Assembly (NCBI GenBank): GCA_963842505.1
Contig: CAWJGZ010000004.1
Span: 558,001 to 622,000, forward strand
Direction: 5' to 3'
Origin: PALSA-129 sp963842505
GTDB lineage: Bacteria; Acidobacteriota; Terriglobia; Bryobacterales; Bryobacteraceae
Length of the DNA: 64,000 nt
Part shown: positions 7,949 through 16,412 of the stretch, in pieces
How positions within the stretch are numbered: the first letter of the stretch is position 1
Layout: each line of letters starts with the position of its first letter
Notes under the pieces: model-generated
The model's database searches: none
What the model saw: the letters and a program-made list of their open reading frames with translations, nothing else
What the model was told of the DNA's origin: nothing
Translations under genes and position numbers: made by a program

Positions 7949-8816
7949 TTTGGAGGTCGCCGACGCGCACACGCATTTTTTCTCGCGCCGTTTTTTCGAA
8001 GCGTTGGGGAGCGAAACCGGGCAGGATGCCGCCGCCGTGGCCGCTGCCCTGGGATGGGAATTGCCTCCCGAAGATCCAACTGGGTTGGCCCGCCGCTGGG
8101 CCGCAGAGCTGGATGCCCAGGGCGTGGCGCGCGCCGCGCTGATTGCCAGCATTCCAGGCGACGAAGCCTCGGTGCTGGCCGCTAAAGCGGCCTTCCCGGA
8201 CCGCTTTTACGCTTACGCCATGGTGAACCCCCTGCGCGAAGGGACCAGAATCGAACGCGGCACCAACGCCATCTGCCTGTTCCCGGCGATGCACGGATAT
8301 TCGGTGCGGGATCCGTGCGTGGATCCCTTTCTGGAACAGGCCGAGGCGCAGCATTGCGCGGTGTTCGTTCACTGCGGCGTGCTGACCGTGGGGGTGCGCA
8401 AGAAGCTGGGGCTTCCCTGCCGTTTCGACATGCGGTTTTCCAATCCGCTCGATTTGCAGGCCGTGGCGCAGCGGCGCCCCGCCCTGCGATTCATTGTTCC
8501 GCACTTCGGCGCCGGCTATTTTCGCGAAGCGCTGATGCTGGCCGATCTCTGCCCCAACGTTTACCTGGACACTTCCAGCAGCAATTCCTGGATGCGCTAC
8601 GAAGGTCTGAATCTGGTCACCGTGTTTCAGCGGGCGCTGGAGGTGGCCGGGCCGCGCCGCCTGCTGTTCGGTTCGGACTCGTCCTTCTTTCCACGCGGCT
8701 GGATCGACGCGGTGTTCCATGAGGAGGCGCGGGTGCTATCGAAACTGGGAGTCGGGGTGGATGACGCACGCCTGATCATGGGCGAGAACCTGGCGCGGGT
8801 GCTGGAGGCCGCGTAA
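7929..8816 (+). CDS. Amidohydrolase-2 family metal-dependent hydrolase
   Basis: A 295-residue TIM-barrel hydrolase. The N-terminal metal site DAHTHFF, the strand VHCGVL, PHFGAGYFREAL and the late acidic motif LLFGSDSSFF follow the order seen in the amidohydrolase-2 family (decarboxylases and lactonases). The substrate cannot be predicted. The chosen ATG overlaps the regulator gene by 20 bases; no later start keeps the DAHTH metal site, so this start is necessary. It may be co-transcribed with the two-component genes. Confidence 0.85.
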   Translation: MQTPWSDLEVADAHTHFFSRRFFEALGSETGQDAAAVAAALGWELPPEDPTGLARRWAAELDAQGVARAALIASIPGDEASVLAAKAAFPDRFYAYAMVNPLREGTRIERGTNAICLFPAMHGYSVRDPCVDPFLEQAEAQHCAVFVHCGVLTVGVRKKLGLPCRFDMRFSNPLDLQAVAQRRPALRFIVPHFGAGYFREALMLADLCPNVYLDTSSSNSWMRYEGLNLVTVFQRALEVAGPRRLLFGSDSSFFPRGWIDAVFHEEARVLSKLGVGVDDARLIMGENLARVLEAA

Positions 8817-8851
8817 AACAGCCCTCCTCGCCTTCACCCGCGAAATCTGCT

Positions 8852-8902
8852 TGTGGAGCGGGCCTCCGGCCCGCAACGCCGGCTTTCCATCCGGCGCCCC
8901 GC
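8852..8902. repeat. REP-like GC-rich double palindrome
   Basis: Two adjacent hairpins: GCGGGCCTCCGGCCCGC and GCCGGCTTTCCATCCGGC, introduced by TGTGGA. The same architecture, with divergent bases, occurs at 21755-21776 continuing at 23168-23210, where an insertion sequence splits it. It lies just downstream of the convergent amidohydrolase and channel genes and may also act as a terminator. Confidence 0.6.
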
Positions 8903-8903
8903 T

Positions 8904-9818
8904 TCACCGCGCCAGTTCTCCCACTTTTTTCAACTCCAGCACCAGGTCGCCTTCTTCATCCACCGAAAAGGCCGGGTCGAACTTCCGTCCCCACACAATC
9001 TCCTCGTGCCGGTACGAATGCCGTGAGAGCACCGTCTGGTTGAACGTGTCGTCGTATCCCTTGATCAGGATCAGCACTTCCGCCTGCATCCGCTCCAGGT
9101 CTTCCGGCGTACTGCCCCATAGTGGGCTCTCGCGGTCGATCGGGTGCACTACCGTCCACGTCAGCGGCAGGAACAGCACTTTCTCGCGTTCCAGCGTCAG
9201 CAGCTTGTACGTGCGTTGCGCCTTGCCGCCCGCCTGATCCACCGTCATCATCATGACCTTGGCCTCGAGTTCCATCAGCGAATTGGCGCGCCGGTTCACC
9301 ACACGGAATTGCAGGCTCGTACCGTCCTGGTAAGGCGCCACCACCATGCTCTCGCTGTAGCCGATCTTCGCCGATGGCCGCGACACGCGTCCGAACAGCA
9401 GCCCCGTCGCAACGGCGAAACCCAGCACGCCGGCAAGCGCCTCGAACGCCGCCACCACGTTCCCCGCCATCCCGCGCGGCCAGATGTTGCCATACCCCAC
9501 CGTGCTCAGCGTATGGGCGCTGAAGAAAAAGTCGTTCAGCAAGCGGCCCCACGCCGTCGGCGCATCGGCGCCCGAAAGCTGATCCGGCCCCAGTGCGTAA
9601 TAAACCATCGCGAACAGGCAGTTGCTCACCAGGTACCCCATAAACAACGCGCCCAGAAAACGCGGCCAGCTCAGGTTGATGAGGTGCAGGTAAGGGTGAA
9701 AATCGCGCCACGTGGTGCCGCGGCGGTGTACGTTGAACCGGCCATCTTTATTGATGATCCGCCGCAGCGGCGCAATCACCTGCGTGGTCAGCCCCGGGTC
9801 GTAACTGGCATTCTCCAT
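8904..9818 (-). CDS. Inward-rectifier potassium channel (KirBac type)
   Basis: A 304-residue membrane protein using the ATG at 9818; a start 15 codons upstream is possible but adds a basic leader. It has outer helix LGALFMGYLVSNCLFAMVYY, pore helix and selectivity filter STVGYGN, inner helix NVVAAFEALAGVLGFAVATG, then the cytoplasmic Ig-like domain with QFRVVNRRANSLMELEAKV. This order is diagnostic of prokaryotic Kir channels, which conduct potassium across the inner membrane with gating by the cytoplasmic domain. It is divergent from the next gene with a gap of only 43 bases, so promoters must overlap. Confidence 0.93.
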   Translation of the reverse strand: MENASYDPGLTTQVIAPLRRIINKDGRFNVHRRGTTWRDFHPYLHLINLSWPRFLGALFMGYLVSNCLFAMVYYALGPDQLSGADAPTAWGRLLNDFFFSAHTLSTVGYGNIWPRGMAGNVVAAFEALAGVLGFAVATGLLFGRVSRPSAKIGYSESMVVAPYQDGTSLQFRVVNRRANSLMELEAKVMMMTVDQAGGKAQRTYKLLTLEREKVLFLPLTWTVVHPIDRESPLWGSTPEDLERMQAEVLILIKGYDDTFNQTVLSRHSYRHEEIVWGRKFDPAFSVDEEGDLVLELKKVGELAR

Positions 9819-9861
9819 AATGTATCCGATCTTACGCGATGCCCGCGGGATTCGCGTTATC

Positions 9862-10272
9862 ATGATCGCAGTGTCCGGTTCCCCCCACCAGCGTCTCTCG
9901 GCCCTCAGCGCCGCCTTGCTGCATCTCCATAAGTCGCTCCTCGATTCCGAACGCGCCGTTTACGAACGCGACATCGCCCGTATCGCCTCCACTGGCCAGT
10001 ATCTCCAGCTCGTGCTCGCCGACCCGTGGTTCGCCTGGCTGCGTGAGATCTCTCAATTCATCGTGCTGGTTGACGAGGCTCGCGACGCCGATGATCCCCC
10101 GCTCACCGCGGCGGATGCCGCTCGTCTCATCGGCGAAGCTCGCGCGCTTCTCTCGCCCTCCGAAAACGGCGGTGGTTTTCACCGCCGCTACTACGAGGTT
10201 CTGCAGCGTGATCCGGCCGCCGTCATCGCCCATGGCAAGATGATGCAGGTGCTGGCCCAGCTCGAAGCCTGA
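9862..10272 (+). CDS. Conserved hypothetical protein, ~136 aa, helical
   Basis: A soluble, mostly helical protein starting at the ATG at 9862 (an in-frame ATG at 9820 would overlap the divergent channel gene). It includes LHKSLLDSERAVYERDIARI and PWFAWLREISQFIVLVDEAR, which I remember as a recurring hypothetical family without assigned function. No catalytic residues or membrane spans are visible. It is the last ordinary chromosomal gene before the direct repeat that opens the accessory island. Confidence 0.65.
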   Translation: MIAVSGSPHQRLSALSAALLHLHKSLLDSERAVYERDIARIASTGQYLQLVLADPWFAWLREISQFIVLVDEARDADDPPLTAADAARLIGEARALLSPSENGGGFHRRYYEVLQRDPAAVIAHGKMMQVLAQLEA

Positions 10273-10300
10273 CTCCGCCGCTTCTTTCTTCCCCCCATTC

Positions 10301-10339
10301 GTCAACCCGGCGATCTCAGCGATCCTGCTGATTGCCCCG
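10301..10339. repeat. Left direct repeat of accessory island (att-like)
   Basis: A 39-bp segment starting GTCAACCCGG and ending ATTGCCCCG that recurs in the same orientation at 16374-16412 with 34 of 39 positions identical. The two copies bracket about 6.0 kb of accessory genes that includes an integrase remnant, so they are read as attL and attR of an old insertion. An alternative is a dispersed intergenic repeat that happens to flank the region. Confidence 0.5.
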
Positions 10340-10411
10340 TTTCATGAATGCACCCTCGAATTTCCGCGAAGACCACTCCCAAGTAGCGTTGGTTCAGTAG
10401 TCACCCGCAGG

Positions 10412-10714
10412 TCAGGCGGCGTTTCGTGGCAACACTTCCCTTTCGATCTGCGGCCGGATGTACTGGGCGGCGATCTCCAGGTCGTAGGCGTTCTGAAGGT
10501 TCAGCCAGTACTGCGGCGAGGTGCCGAAATACCGGGCCAGGCGCATCGCGGTGTCCACAGTGATGGCCCGCTTGCCGTTGACGATGGCGCTGATCCGGTT
10601 CATCGGGACCCTCAGCGCGCGCCCGAGTTCGTTCAGGCTGACACCAATCTCATCGAGTTCATCCCGGAGTAACTCGCCCGGGTGGATAGGCGGGAGTTTT
10701 CTACGCTGTGCCAT
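10412..10714 (-). CDS. higA: HigA-family antitoxin, XRE helix-turn-helix
   Basis: A 100-residue protein of the HigA/VapI family: PPIHPGELLRDELDE at the N-terminus, an XRE helix-turn-helix (LNELGRALRVPMNRISAIVN) and the tail MRLARYFGTSPQYWLNLQNA that is highly typical. It would neutralise the adjacent toxin and repress the shared promoter. It lies 12 bases downstream of the toxin gene; toxin-first order is the hallmark of higBA. Confidence 0.93.
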   Translation of the reverse strand: MAQRRKLPPIHPGELLRDELDEIGVSLNELGRALRVPMNRISAIVNGKRAITVDTAMRLARYFGTSPQYWLNLQNAYDLEIAAQYIRPQIEREVLPRNAA

Positions 10715-10726
10715 GGTCTTCCTTTC

Positions 10727-11005
10727 TCAGTGGTAATCCACTATCTCAACTTCGTGCGCGTTGCCATCACGCCACGTGAAGCAGATCCGCCAGCGGTCAT
10801 TGATCCGAATGCTGTGCTGGCCGGCCCGTTCCCTATTCAGCCCCTCCAGCCGGTTGCCCCGAATGGCCCCCAGATCCGTGAGACTCGTGGCTGCGTCCAG
10901 CCAGCGTAGTCGCTTGCGCACCTGCTCTTCGATCCCGCGAAACTTCCGGCTGCCAAATCCCTCGTGGATCGCCTTAGTTTCGGGACATCGGAACGAGCGA
11001 ATCAT
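10727..11005 (-). CDS. higB: HigB-family toxin (RelE/GraT-like mRNA interferase)
   Basis: A 92-residue basic protein of the HigB/RelE fold, with the motif GNRLEGLNRERAGQHSIRI and RWRICFTWRDGNAHEVEIVD at the end, as in GraT/HigB toxins that cleave mRNA on the ribosome. Length is normal for the family. It is the first gene of the operon with higA. Short AT-rich sequence upstream (11006-11040), including a palindromic AACGTT, is the likely promoter and operator. The pair sits at the left edge of the accessory island. Confidence 0.92.
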   Translation of the reverse strand: MIRSFRCPETKAIHEGFGSRKFRGIEEQVRKRLRWLDAATSLTDLGAIRGNRLEGLNRERAGQHSIRINDRWRICFTWRDGNAHEVEIVDYH

Positions 11006-11091
11006 ACAACGTTAAACATACTATGCTTCGCGTACTGGGTCAACCGGGATGAAGCGCGCGATTCCGCCGCCGAAGTAGGCTGGCGCCGCAT

Positions 11092-11292
11092 GGGAGCATC
11101 GCAGGGCACGTCTCGCGCGCCATGCTCTCGCGCTACTCCAACGTGCAGATGGAAGCGAAGCGGCGCGCCCACGACGTGATCGCCGCCCGCCAGCGCGTGG
11201 CCGATGAGGAACGCCGGGAGGAAGCAGAGCGGCAGCAGGCCGCGATAGTTTCCCAGGTGGCTGTAGTTCAATACGCCCCGAGCCAGACTTAG
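11092..11292 (+). pseudogene. C-terminal remnant of a tyrosine recombinase/phage integrase
   Basis: The frame ending at 11292 reads GSIAGHVSRAMLSRYSNVQ followed by MEAKRRAHDVIAARQR, which is the classic C-terminus of site-specific tyrosine recombinases: the His-x2-Arg-like GHV motif and the nucleophilic Tyr in SRYSNVQ. Upstream of about 11092 the frame carries no integrase sequence, so the catalytic Arg and most of the protein are gone. It is dead debris marking past integration, 0.75 kb inside the left direct repeat. Similarity fades before the first ATG at 11122, so no start is assigned. Confidence 0.7.
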
Positions 11293-11493
11293 CCATGGGA
11301 CAATGCTGTGATGGGGACTTCACGGGACTTAACGTCGTTTGGGGTGCAACCGGTGCCCCGTGTGTGCGGGCACCCCTGCGCATCGGTCACCTGCTCTCTC
11401 CACCGCAAGCCCGTTCCCCCAAGCCCGAGGTGGACAGGCGGAGTCATTTGTCGGAAGGCGCCAATGGCAGACACAGTTTGAGATTTGTCCTCG

Positions 11494-11802
11494 TCAAAAA
11501 TCGACTTCTTCAGAGGGAAGTTGCGAGAGAACGCCTTGCAGGTCGCTGACGCTTGATCCGCATTGAACTAGACACCCGCGACTATGAACGCTCCAGATCG
11601 GGTGCTCATCACTTTCACGCACACGAACTTCAATTCCCGGATGTTCCTCGTGGCGAAAGACCGACCCGTCGGGTAGCTCGTAACTCTCCCAACCATCGCC
11701 GTCGAGATCGTCGATCACACGGTAATAGTATGGGAGACCTGTGTAGTCGATTGGCTCGTCGGTTTCGTCAAAAGGCGACACTACGATTACCGCAGAGTCC
11801 AA
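11494..11802 (-). CDS. Small acidic hypothetical protein
   Basis: A 102-residue acidic protein, rich in Asp/Glu (for example DDLDGDGWESYELPDGS), starting at a TTG. No known family is recognised. Composition and smooth amino-acid usage suggest a genuine protein rather than a chance frame. It may be part of a toxin/antitoxin-like or immunity pair, but this is speculation; the 200 bp between the integrase remnant and this gene hold nothing recognisable. Confidence 0.4.
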   Translation of the reverse strand: MDSAVIVVSPFDETDEPIDYTGLPYYYRVIDDLDGDGWESYELPDGSVFRHEEHPGIEVRVRESDEHPIWSVHSRGCLVQCGSSVSDLQGVLSQLPSEEVDF

Positions 11803-12112
11803 TAATACACCCGTCGGGCCGCATCACAGGCGCGTGCCTACCGTGCTCGTCCGCAATCTGCTTGGCTGAGTTCGCCGCTAGGCCGCACATCGCCACCGCG
11901 ACGCCCTCGCAGGGCCGACCAGCCACTCGCGATCTAACGCGGCCGGCCGTCTCGCCTTCCTCCCGCTCGGGGCCGAGTCGGTACCCTGCTCAAGCGTTTT
12001 TCGAAGCTCAAGGCAATTCGAGTTTGGGGTTGCGTAAGCCCGCGGCCGAAATGACCCGGCAGTCCGCCATGCGCGAAAGTCGCGGAGGTATGATGGCCTT
12101 ACGGCCCAAGAC
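11803..12112. other. Non-coding stretch inside the island
   Basis: 310 bases between the small acidic protein and the glycosylase-like gene. Short open frames occur on both strands but none has family resemblance or a ribosome-binding site. No tRNA-like or repeat structure was noticed. Confidence 0.4.
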
Positions 12113-13106
12113 ATGCTGGCGGCGCTAACAGAATTCTATCGGCAGATGGGGATCTATTCGTGCGAGTTCCACTGCAAGCACTTCGACTCGTGTAAAAAGG
12201 CGGCCGAGAAGGCGATTTGCCGCGAGAAACAGAAGTGGGAAGAAAGAAGGGAAGCGCTCCGCAAGGCGGAGGAAGCCTCGGACGACGAGCGGGAGAAGCT
12301 CGCTGAGGAGAAGAAGACGCTGTCGCGCCACGGCCGATTCACTCAGGTCGGTTCCACTTATGTAGGAACTGAGTATGACAAATCAGGCTGTCGCCTTTTG
12401 TTCCTCTCGCTCGACCCTGGAAGTGACGACCCCTCCGACGATGCATTGCCAGACAAATTCCCCGGCCTCAGGGACAGTCAGGACGATCCGTGTAGGCGGA
12501 CGCCCGAAGGAATGAGAGAGGGCGTCATCAAGGGTTTGAAGCCGAATGGCGTGAAAAGAAAGTGGGTTCACTGGTACGGCACCCACTACCTTGCAGCGCG
12601 TATCCTTCAAAAAGCCGCCAACTATCCCGCGAATGAAACATCCGGAAGGGTTTGCAAAGTGCTGGACGGTAAGGCGGATCGGAAGGAAAAGGAGAAGAAA
12701 CTTCCATGCGTCACGCCCTATTTCGCCCACGCGAACGTGGTCAAGTGCTCGATCGGCAGGCTAGGAAATCTTCAGGCGCCGGATCAGATGTACGAGAATT
12801 GCCACGAGTATCTGAAGGGAGAACTTCCGTTATTGAGAACCCGATATCATCGTGACCCAGGGGAAAAAGGCCGCGGAGGCGCTCGTCAAACTCTACCCTC
12901 CCGTCCGCCGCGTTGCTGGCTCCAACGACCGGCTTCAGTACCTCACCCTCCGGGAGTCGGAGGACGTTCTTTGGATTCCGACCTATCACCCACGGTACGG
13001 GCGCTTTTGGACCGAGGGCAGGAGCAAGGACGGCGTGCGCTGGGGAGTGTATGCCGACGACGCGGAAAAGTTCATGGTTGGGAAGCGCAAACGCCGGTTA
13101 GCTTAA
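12113..13106 (+). pseudogene. Uracil-DNA-glycosylase-superfamily-like gene with a single-base frameshift
   Basis: The first frame runs from 12113 to about 12838. It has an N-terminal cysteine cluster CEFHCKHFDSC, a possible iron-sulfur ligand set as in family 4/5 glycosylases, then LLFLSLDPGSDDP (motif A-like) and NVVKCSIG. At about 12838 one extra A shifts the frame; removing it restores LLRPDIIVTQGKKAAEAL and, near the end, IPTYHPRYGRF, the usual late motifs of the superfamily. Without the fix the first frame continues to 13183 as unrelated sequence. It could be a real mutation, programmed shift or a sequencing error. The restored end overlaps the convergent WYL gene by 9 bases. Confidence 0.6.
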
Positions 13107-14153
13107 GGCGGACTGTTTGCCGTAGGACTTTAGGGCATTGGCAAGAATCAAGCGTAGATGCTGGCGCAATTCTGCCGGTCTGACCACCTCTGCGGCGTCG
13201 CCCCAACTCAGAATCCAGCGCGCGATCTCAAACTCGCCGCCGGCGCGGAACGTCAGCTCAACTCCGCCGTCGGGTAGGTCGCGGATGTGCTGCGTCGGAT
13301 GCCAGACGCGCCCGCGAACGTATGGCGCTTGATCCGCTCCGAAGCGAATTACGACATTCATTGGCTTCTCCCAGACGACGCCGAACGACTCGGTTTGATA
13401 GCGTTCGGCGTCAAAGTCGCGATCGATCTCGAACTCGTCGCCGGTGACGCGTAGGGCGCGAAAGCGGTCGATAGCGAGCGTCGTGAGAGATTCGTGAGGA
13501 GGCACTTTGCCAACGCAGTACAGTCCGCCAGCGACGCTCAGCAGCCGGTATGGGTTAAAGGGGTATTGTCTCGGAGCGGCGCTTGCCGGCGACTGGTACT
13601 CCACCACGCACCTTCTCCGGCGCACAATCGCTTCGACCAGCCGCAAGATTGTCTCGCGGTGCGGCACGTAGTCTTTCATGCCCCAGTCGCCTTCCGTCAG
13701 GACCTGATCGATCCCAGCCGCTACCATCGCGTCGCCGCCGCTGACCATAGCGCGCAACTTTGGTGCTGCCGATGCGAGCCCGGCCTGGAATGGCGTCTTC
13801 GTCCCGGCTTGCTTTGCGACCCACAGGAGGGCTTCGATCTCGGAATCCGATAGTCGCAGATTAGGGGAACGCCGGCGCGCCTCAGGCAGGATTCGTGGGT
13901 GACTCAGCCGGCCGGAGTCATCGCCCACGATTGGATACCCGGCATCTTCGAGCGCGCGGAGGTCACGATAGATCGTCTCCCGTCGAGTGCCAAACCGCGC
14001 CGCCAATTGCCTGACCGTGGTCCGGCTTCCCTCAAGTAGGGCGCCAAGGATTCCGAGTATACGAACGACCTGCCGATCACGCCGGCTTGACGGTTTTAGC
14101 GCCACTCTTTGAGTATAGGCAGGGATCTGCACGACTGTGGCGTTAGATCGCAC
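13098..14153 (-). CDS. WYL-domain transcriptional regulator with N-terminal HTH
   Basis: A 351-residue protein (GTG start; a later GTG at 14105 is possible). Residues 25-80 form a DeoR/HTH_11-type winged helix (TTVRQLAARFGTRRETIYRD and LEDAGYPIVGDDSG). The WYL domain spans about 165-240 with YPFNPYRLLSVAGGLYCVG and LAIDRFRALRVT, and the C-terminal extension (WCX) follows. WYL proteins bind ligands or nucleic acids and commonly regulate defence and DNA-repair genes. It is divergent from the AAA+ ATPase gene with only 31 bases between start codons, so it very likely controls that gene. Confidence 0.9.
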   Translation of the reverse strand: MRSNATVVQIPAYTQRVALKPSSRRDRQVVRILGILGALLEGSRTTVRQLAARFGTRRETIYRDLRALEDAGYPIVGDDSGRLSHPRILPEARRRSPNLRLSDSEIEALLWVAKQAGTKTPFQAGLASAAPKLRAMVSGGDAMVAAGIDQVLTEGDWGMKDYVPHRETILRLVEAIVRRRRCVVEYQSPASAAPRQYPFNPYRLLSVAGGLYCVGKVPPHESLTTLAIDRFRALRVTGDEFEIDRDFDAERYQTESFGVVWEKPMNVVIRFGADQAPYVRGRVWHPTQHIRDLPDGGVELTFRAGGEFEIARWILSWGDAAEVVRPAELRQHLRLILANALKSYGKQSALS

Positions 14154-14184
14154 AGCACCTGTTTAGTCTCGAATCAGGAGGACA

Positions 14185-15552
14185 ATGAATCGAAGAATTG
14201 AACTTGCACTGACATCACCGGCTGTCGCGATGGATGCGTCTCTTGAGCCGTATCGGGCCTGGATCGAATCCGTGGTGGGATGCCCTAAGGAAGAAACCCT
14301 GACCCTCGAACTCACCTTTCCGTTCAGCCACCTCGTAGTTGAGGAACTGTTGGCCGGCGTCAGATTGGACCGGCGTTGTCTCGGGGCGGCCGACGCGTTG
14401 CGTCCGCTGGTTCGGCGATGGAAGACGCCACCGGGGTGTAGCCCGCGGCTGGAGCTCCATGCTTCGCGCGACCGCCAGGCGGGGATAACCGAGCGGAAGC
14501 TCGCCTGGGACCCGCACTGGAAGGAAACCCCCATTGCGGTCTGGCTCGACGGCGCAGATCACGCCATTGTGAGCGCTGACATTCCCTACGTGTCGTACAT
14601 AGAAAAGGGAGCACTTAGCTGGAGACAGTGGGTCATCGTGAACCGGCGGGAGGCAGCCATTTGCCTAAACCTGTTACGACAAATCGAGCCGCCGCGCGTG
14701 ATTACGGTCATAGGCGGCCGCGACATACCACTTCCAAATAACGGCTACAACTGGGATTCGGTGCTGCTCGACCCTTCGCTGGCGCAATTGGTGCGCGATG
14801 ACTTTGAGACATTCTGGCAGAGTGAGCCGTGGTTCGTTGCGCAAGGGCTCCCGTATCGTCGGGGCTTTCTTCTCTACGGCCCGCCGGGCAACGGCAAGAC
14901 CTCAGTGGCCCGGATCATGGCGTGCCATCCTTTGGTCTCTTCGTTCAGCATCGATTTCTCCGCCCAAGGGTTGCCCAATGAGGCCCTGTCAGACCTGTTT
15001 CAAGCGGCCGAGGACAAGGCACCGGCGGTAATTATCCTGGAGGACCTCGACCGCGTCTTCGGCGCCAGCGAGACGCCGGCAAAGTGTTCCAGCATCACTC
15101 TTCCGCACCTGCTGAACTGCTTGGATGGGCTGGGAATGCAGAACGGCATTGTCGTTGTGGCGACCGCCAACGATCCCACGACCCTTGATCCAGATATCTT
15201 AATGCGGCCCGGCCGTTTCGACCGCATCGCGGCACTTCGTTCGCCATCATTCGATTTACGGGCCGCGTATCTCCGCCGCCTAACTCAAAAAGCGCTTGAC
15301 GATGAGAGCATCAGGGCCACGGCTCGGGCCGGAGAGCGACTCTCCTTTGCGCAGTTGCGAGAAGCATACATTTTGGCGGGACAGCAGTCATTTCGCCGAG
15401 GCGTAACGGTAAGTTGCCCAGAGATCATTGCCGCGATTCGCACTGTCCGCAGCGAAGCCACGAGCGCCGCTTCACATCCTGACGGAAGGTTAGTCGGCTT
15501 TGGACCTGCCGGCGGAGCCGATGAGGGCTCGCCGGTGTGCCGAAGCGGTTGA
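14185..15552 (+). CDS. AAA+ ATPase (Bcs1/FtsH-like AAA module) with unrecognised N-terminal domain
   Basis: A 455-residue protein. Residues 1-210 form a domain I do not recognise. The AAA module follows: Walker A GPPGNGKT (232-239), Walker B VIILEDLD, sensor-1 VVVATAND and the arginine-finger motif RPGRFDR. A strong AGGAGG lies just before the ATG. The module is closest in style to Bcs1-like and VCP-like AAA proteins. The divergent WYL regulator and downstream small membrane protein suggest a three-gene cassette. The sequence is visibly less GC-rich than the housekeeping genes around it, supporting recent transfer. Confidence 0.85.
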   Translation: MNRRIELALTSPAVAMDASLEPYRAWIESVVGCPKEETLTLELTFPFSHLVVEELLAGVRLDRRCLGAADALRPLVRRWKTPPGCSPRLELHASRDRQAGITERKLAWDPHWKETPIAVWLDGADHAIVSADIPYVSYIEKGALSWRQWVIVNRREAAICLNLLRQIEPPRVITVIGGRDIPLPNNGYNWDSVLLDPSLAQLVRDDFETFWQSEPWFVAQGLPYRRGFLLYGPPGNGKTSVARIMACHPLVSSFSIDFSAQGLPNEALSDLFQAAEDKAPAVIILEDLDRVFGASETPAKCSSITLPHLLNCLDGLGMQNGIVVVATANDPTTLDPDILMRPGRFDRIAALRSPSFDLRAAYLRRLTQKALDDESIRATARAGERLSFAQLREAYILAGQQSFRRGVTVSCPEIIAAIRTVRSEATSAASHPDGRLVGFGPAGGADEGSPVCRSG

Positions 15553-15639
15553 ACTTGCTTCGGCCAGTGTCAAGACAAAAGTCGGGCCAGTCCGACGGCC
15601 CCCTTTTGCGGTTTCGAGCCACCATTGTCGGGGTGCCAT

Positions 15640-16122
15640 ATGTTCCTCGCTATTCTGTTCATGTTCTTGGTTCCGATCGCGGTCGTCTCCGCGCTGGCCA
15701 CGGTGGCGGAGGAGATCCTCCACCCTTCTTTGTTATGGAAGGTCGTGACGCCGCTGTTCTTGGGCTTCCTGATCATGACCGAAGTTCTTGAGTATACTCA
15801 TCTGGACAACAATAAGTATGCGTTTGGCATGACTGTGCTTGGTATTGTGATTCTGTTTGTGATCCAGTTCTGGCGATTGATCCCATTCTTGTTCTTCTTG
15901 GTGGCTTCGGCCTTAGTGCTGTACATTGCGACGGCGTTTGTAGCGGCGATCTTCGCGATTGATATATCTGGACCTGGGGACTCTTGCGGCAATCATGCGG
16001 CGATGAATGATCAACTTGATAACATCATAATCACTATTTCGGCAGCCCTGAGTGCCGTGGCGACCCTCGTGCTCAATGTTACGGTTTACAGGAAGTCGGT
16101 GCAGGCCAAACTTTTCCACTAG
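15640..16122 (+). CDS. Small polytopic membrane protein of the AAA+ cassette
   Basis: About 160 residues from the ATG at 15640 (a TTG 15 bases upstream is also in frame). About five hydrophobic segments are visible, including MFLAILFMFLVPIAVVSALA, LLWKVVTPLFLGFLIMTEVL, FGMTVLGIVILFVIQFW and FLFFLVASALVLYIATAFV, with a last one near NIIITISAALSAVATLVLNV. No known family is recognised. It follows the ATPase by 87 bases in the same direction and is markedly AT-richer than the rest of the window. A pore-forming or membrane-effector role is possible only by analogy with defence cassettes. Confidence 0.6.
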   Translation: MFLAILFMFLVPIAVVSALATVAEEILHPSLLWKVVTPLFLGFLIMTEVLEYTHLDNNKYAFGMTVLGIVILFVIQFWRLIPFLFFLVASALVLYIATAFVAAIFAIDISGPGDSCGNHAAMNDQLDNIIITISAALSAVATLVLNVTVYRKSVQAKLFH

Positions 16123-16373
16123 CAAATGCCCTGGAAGTTCGCTTGGGAAAGTTTGGCGCCTCGCCAGGTTTGGAGAAGAGCTCTTGGTAAACGCCGTTCA
16201 CTGAATCAGACGTCCTCGACGCGTGTGTAATGCACCGCAACCGACTTCCGTTTGGAGCCGGTGAAAGCCTCCGAGGGGCACCCCCAGAGTACCCCCAATT
16301 AACGCGATAATCGGTCTTATCCCACGTCTAAGTTTCGTATTTACAACGCGAGGCGGTTACAAGCGGGTTTCCT

Positions 16374-16412
16374 GTCAACCCGGTGACTTCAGCGATCTTG
16401 CCGATTGCCCCG
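16374..16412. repeat. Right direct repeat of accessory island (att-like), overlapping 3' end of a gene
   Basis: Second copy of the 39-bp repeat at 10301. It overlaps the stop codon and last residues (GNRQDR) of the TIGR02206 membrane-protein gene, a typical integration position because insertion at a gene's 3' end leaves the gene intact. The 250 bases to its left are intergenic, with a GGGGCACCCCC-type run and no gene. Confidence 0.5.

Noticed and set aside
5255..8152. Very long open frame on the reverse strand across transketolase and two-component genes
   Set aside because: It is antisense to four well-supported genes; long antisense frames are expected from GC-rich codon bias, and it shows no domain resemblance.
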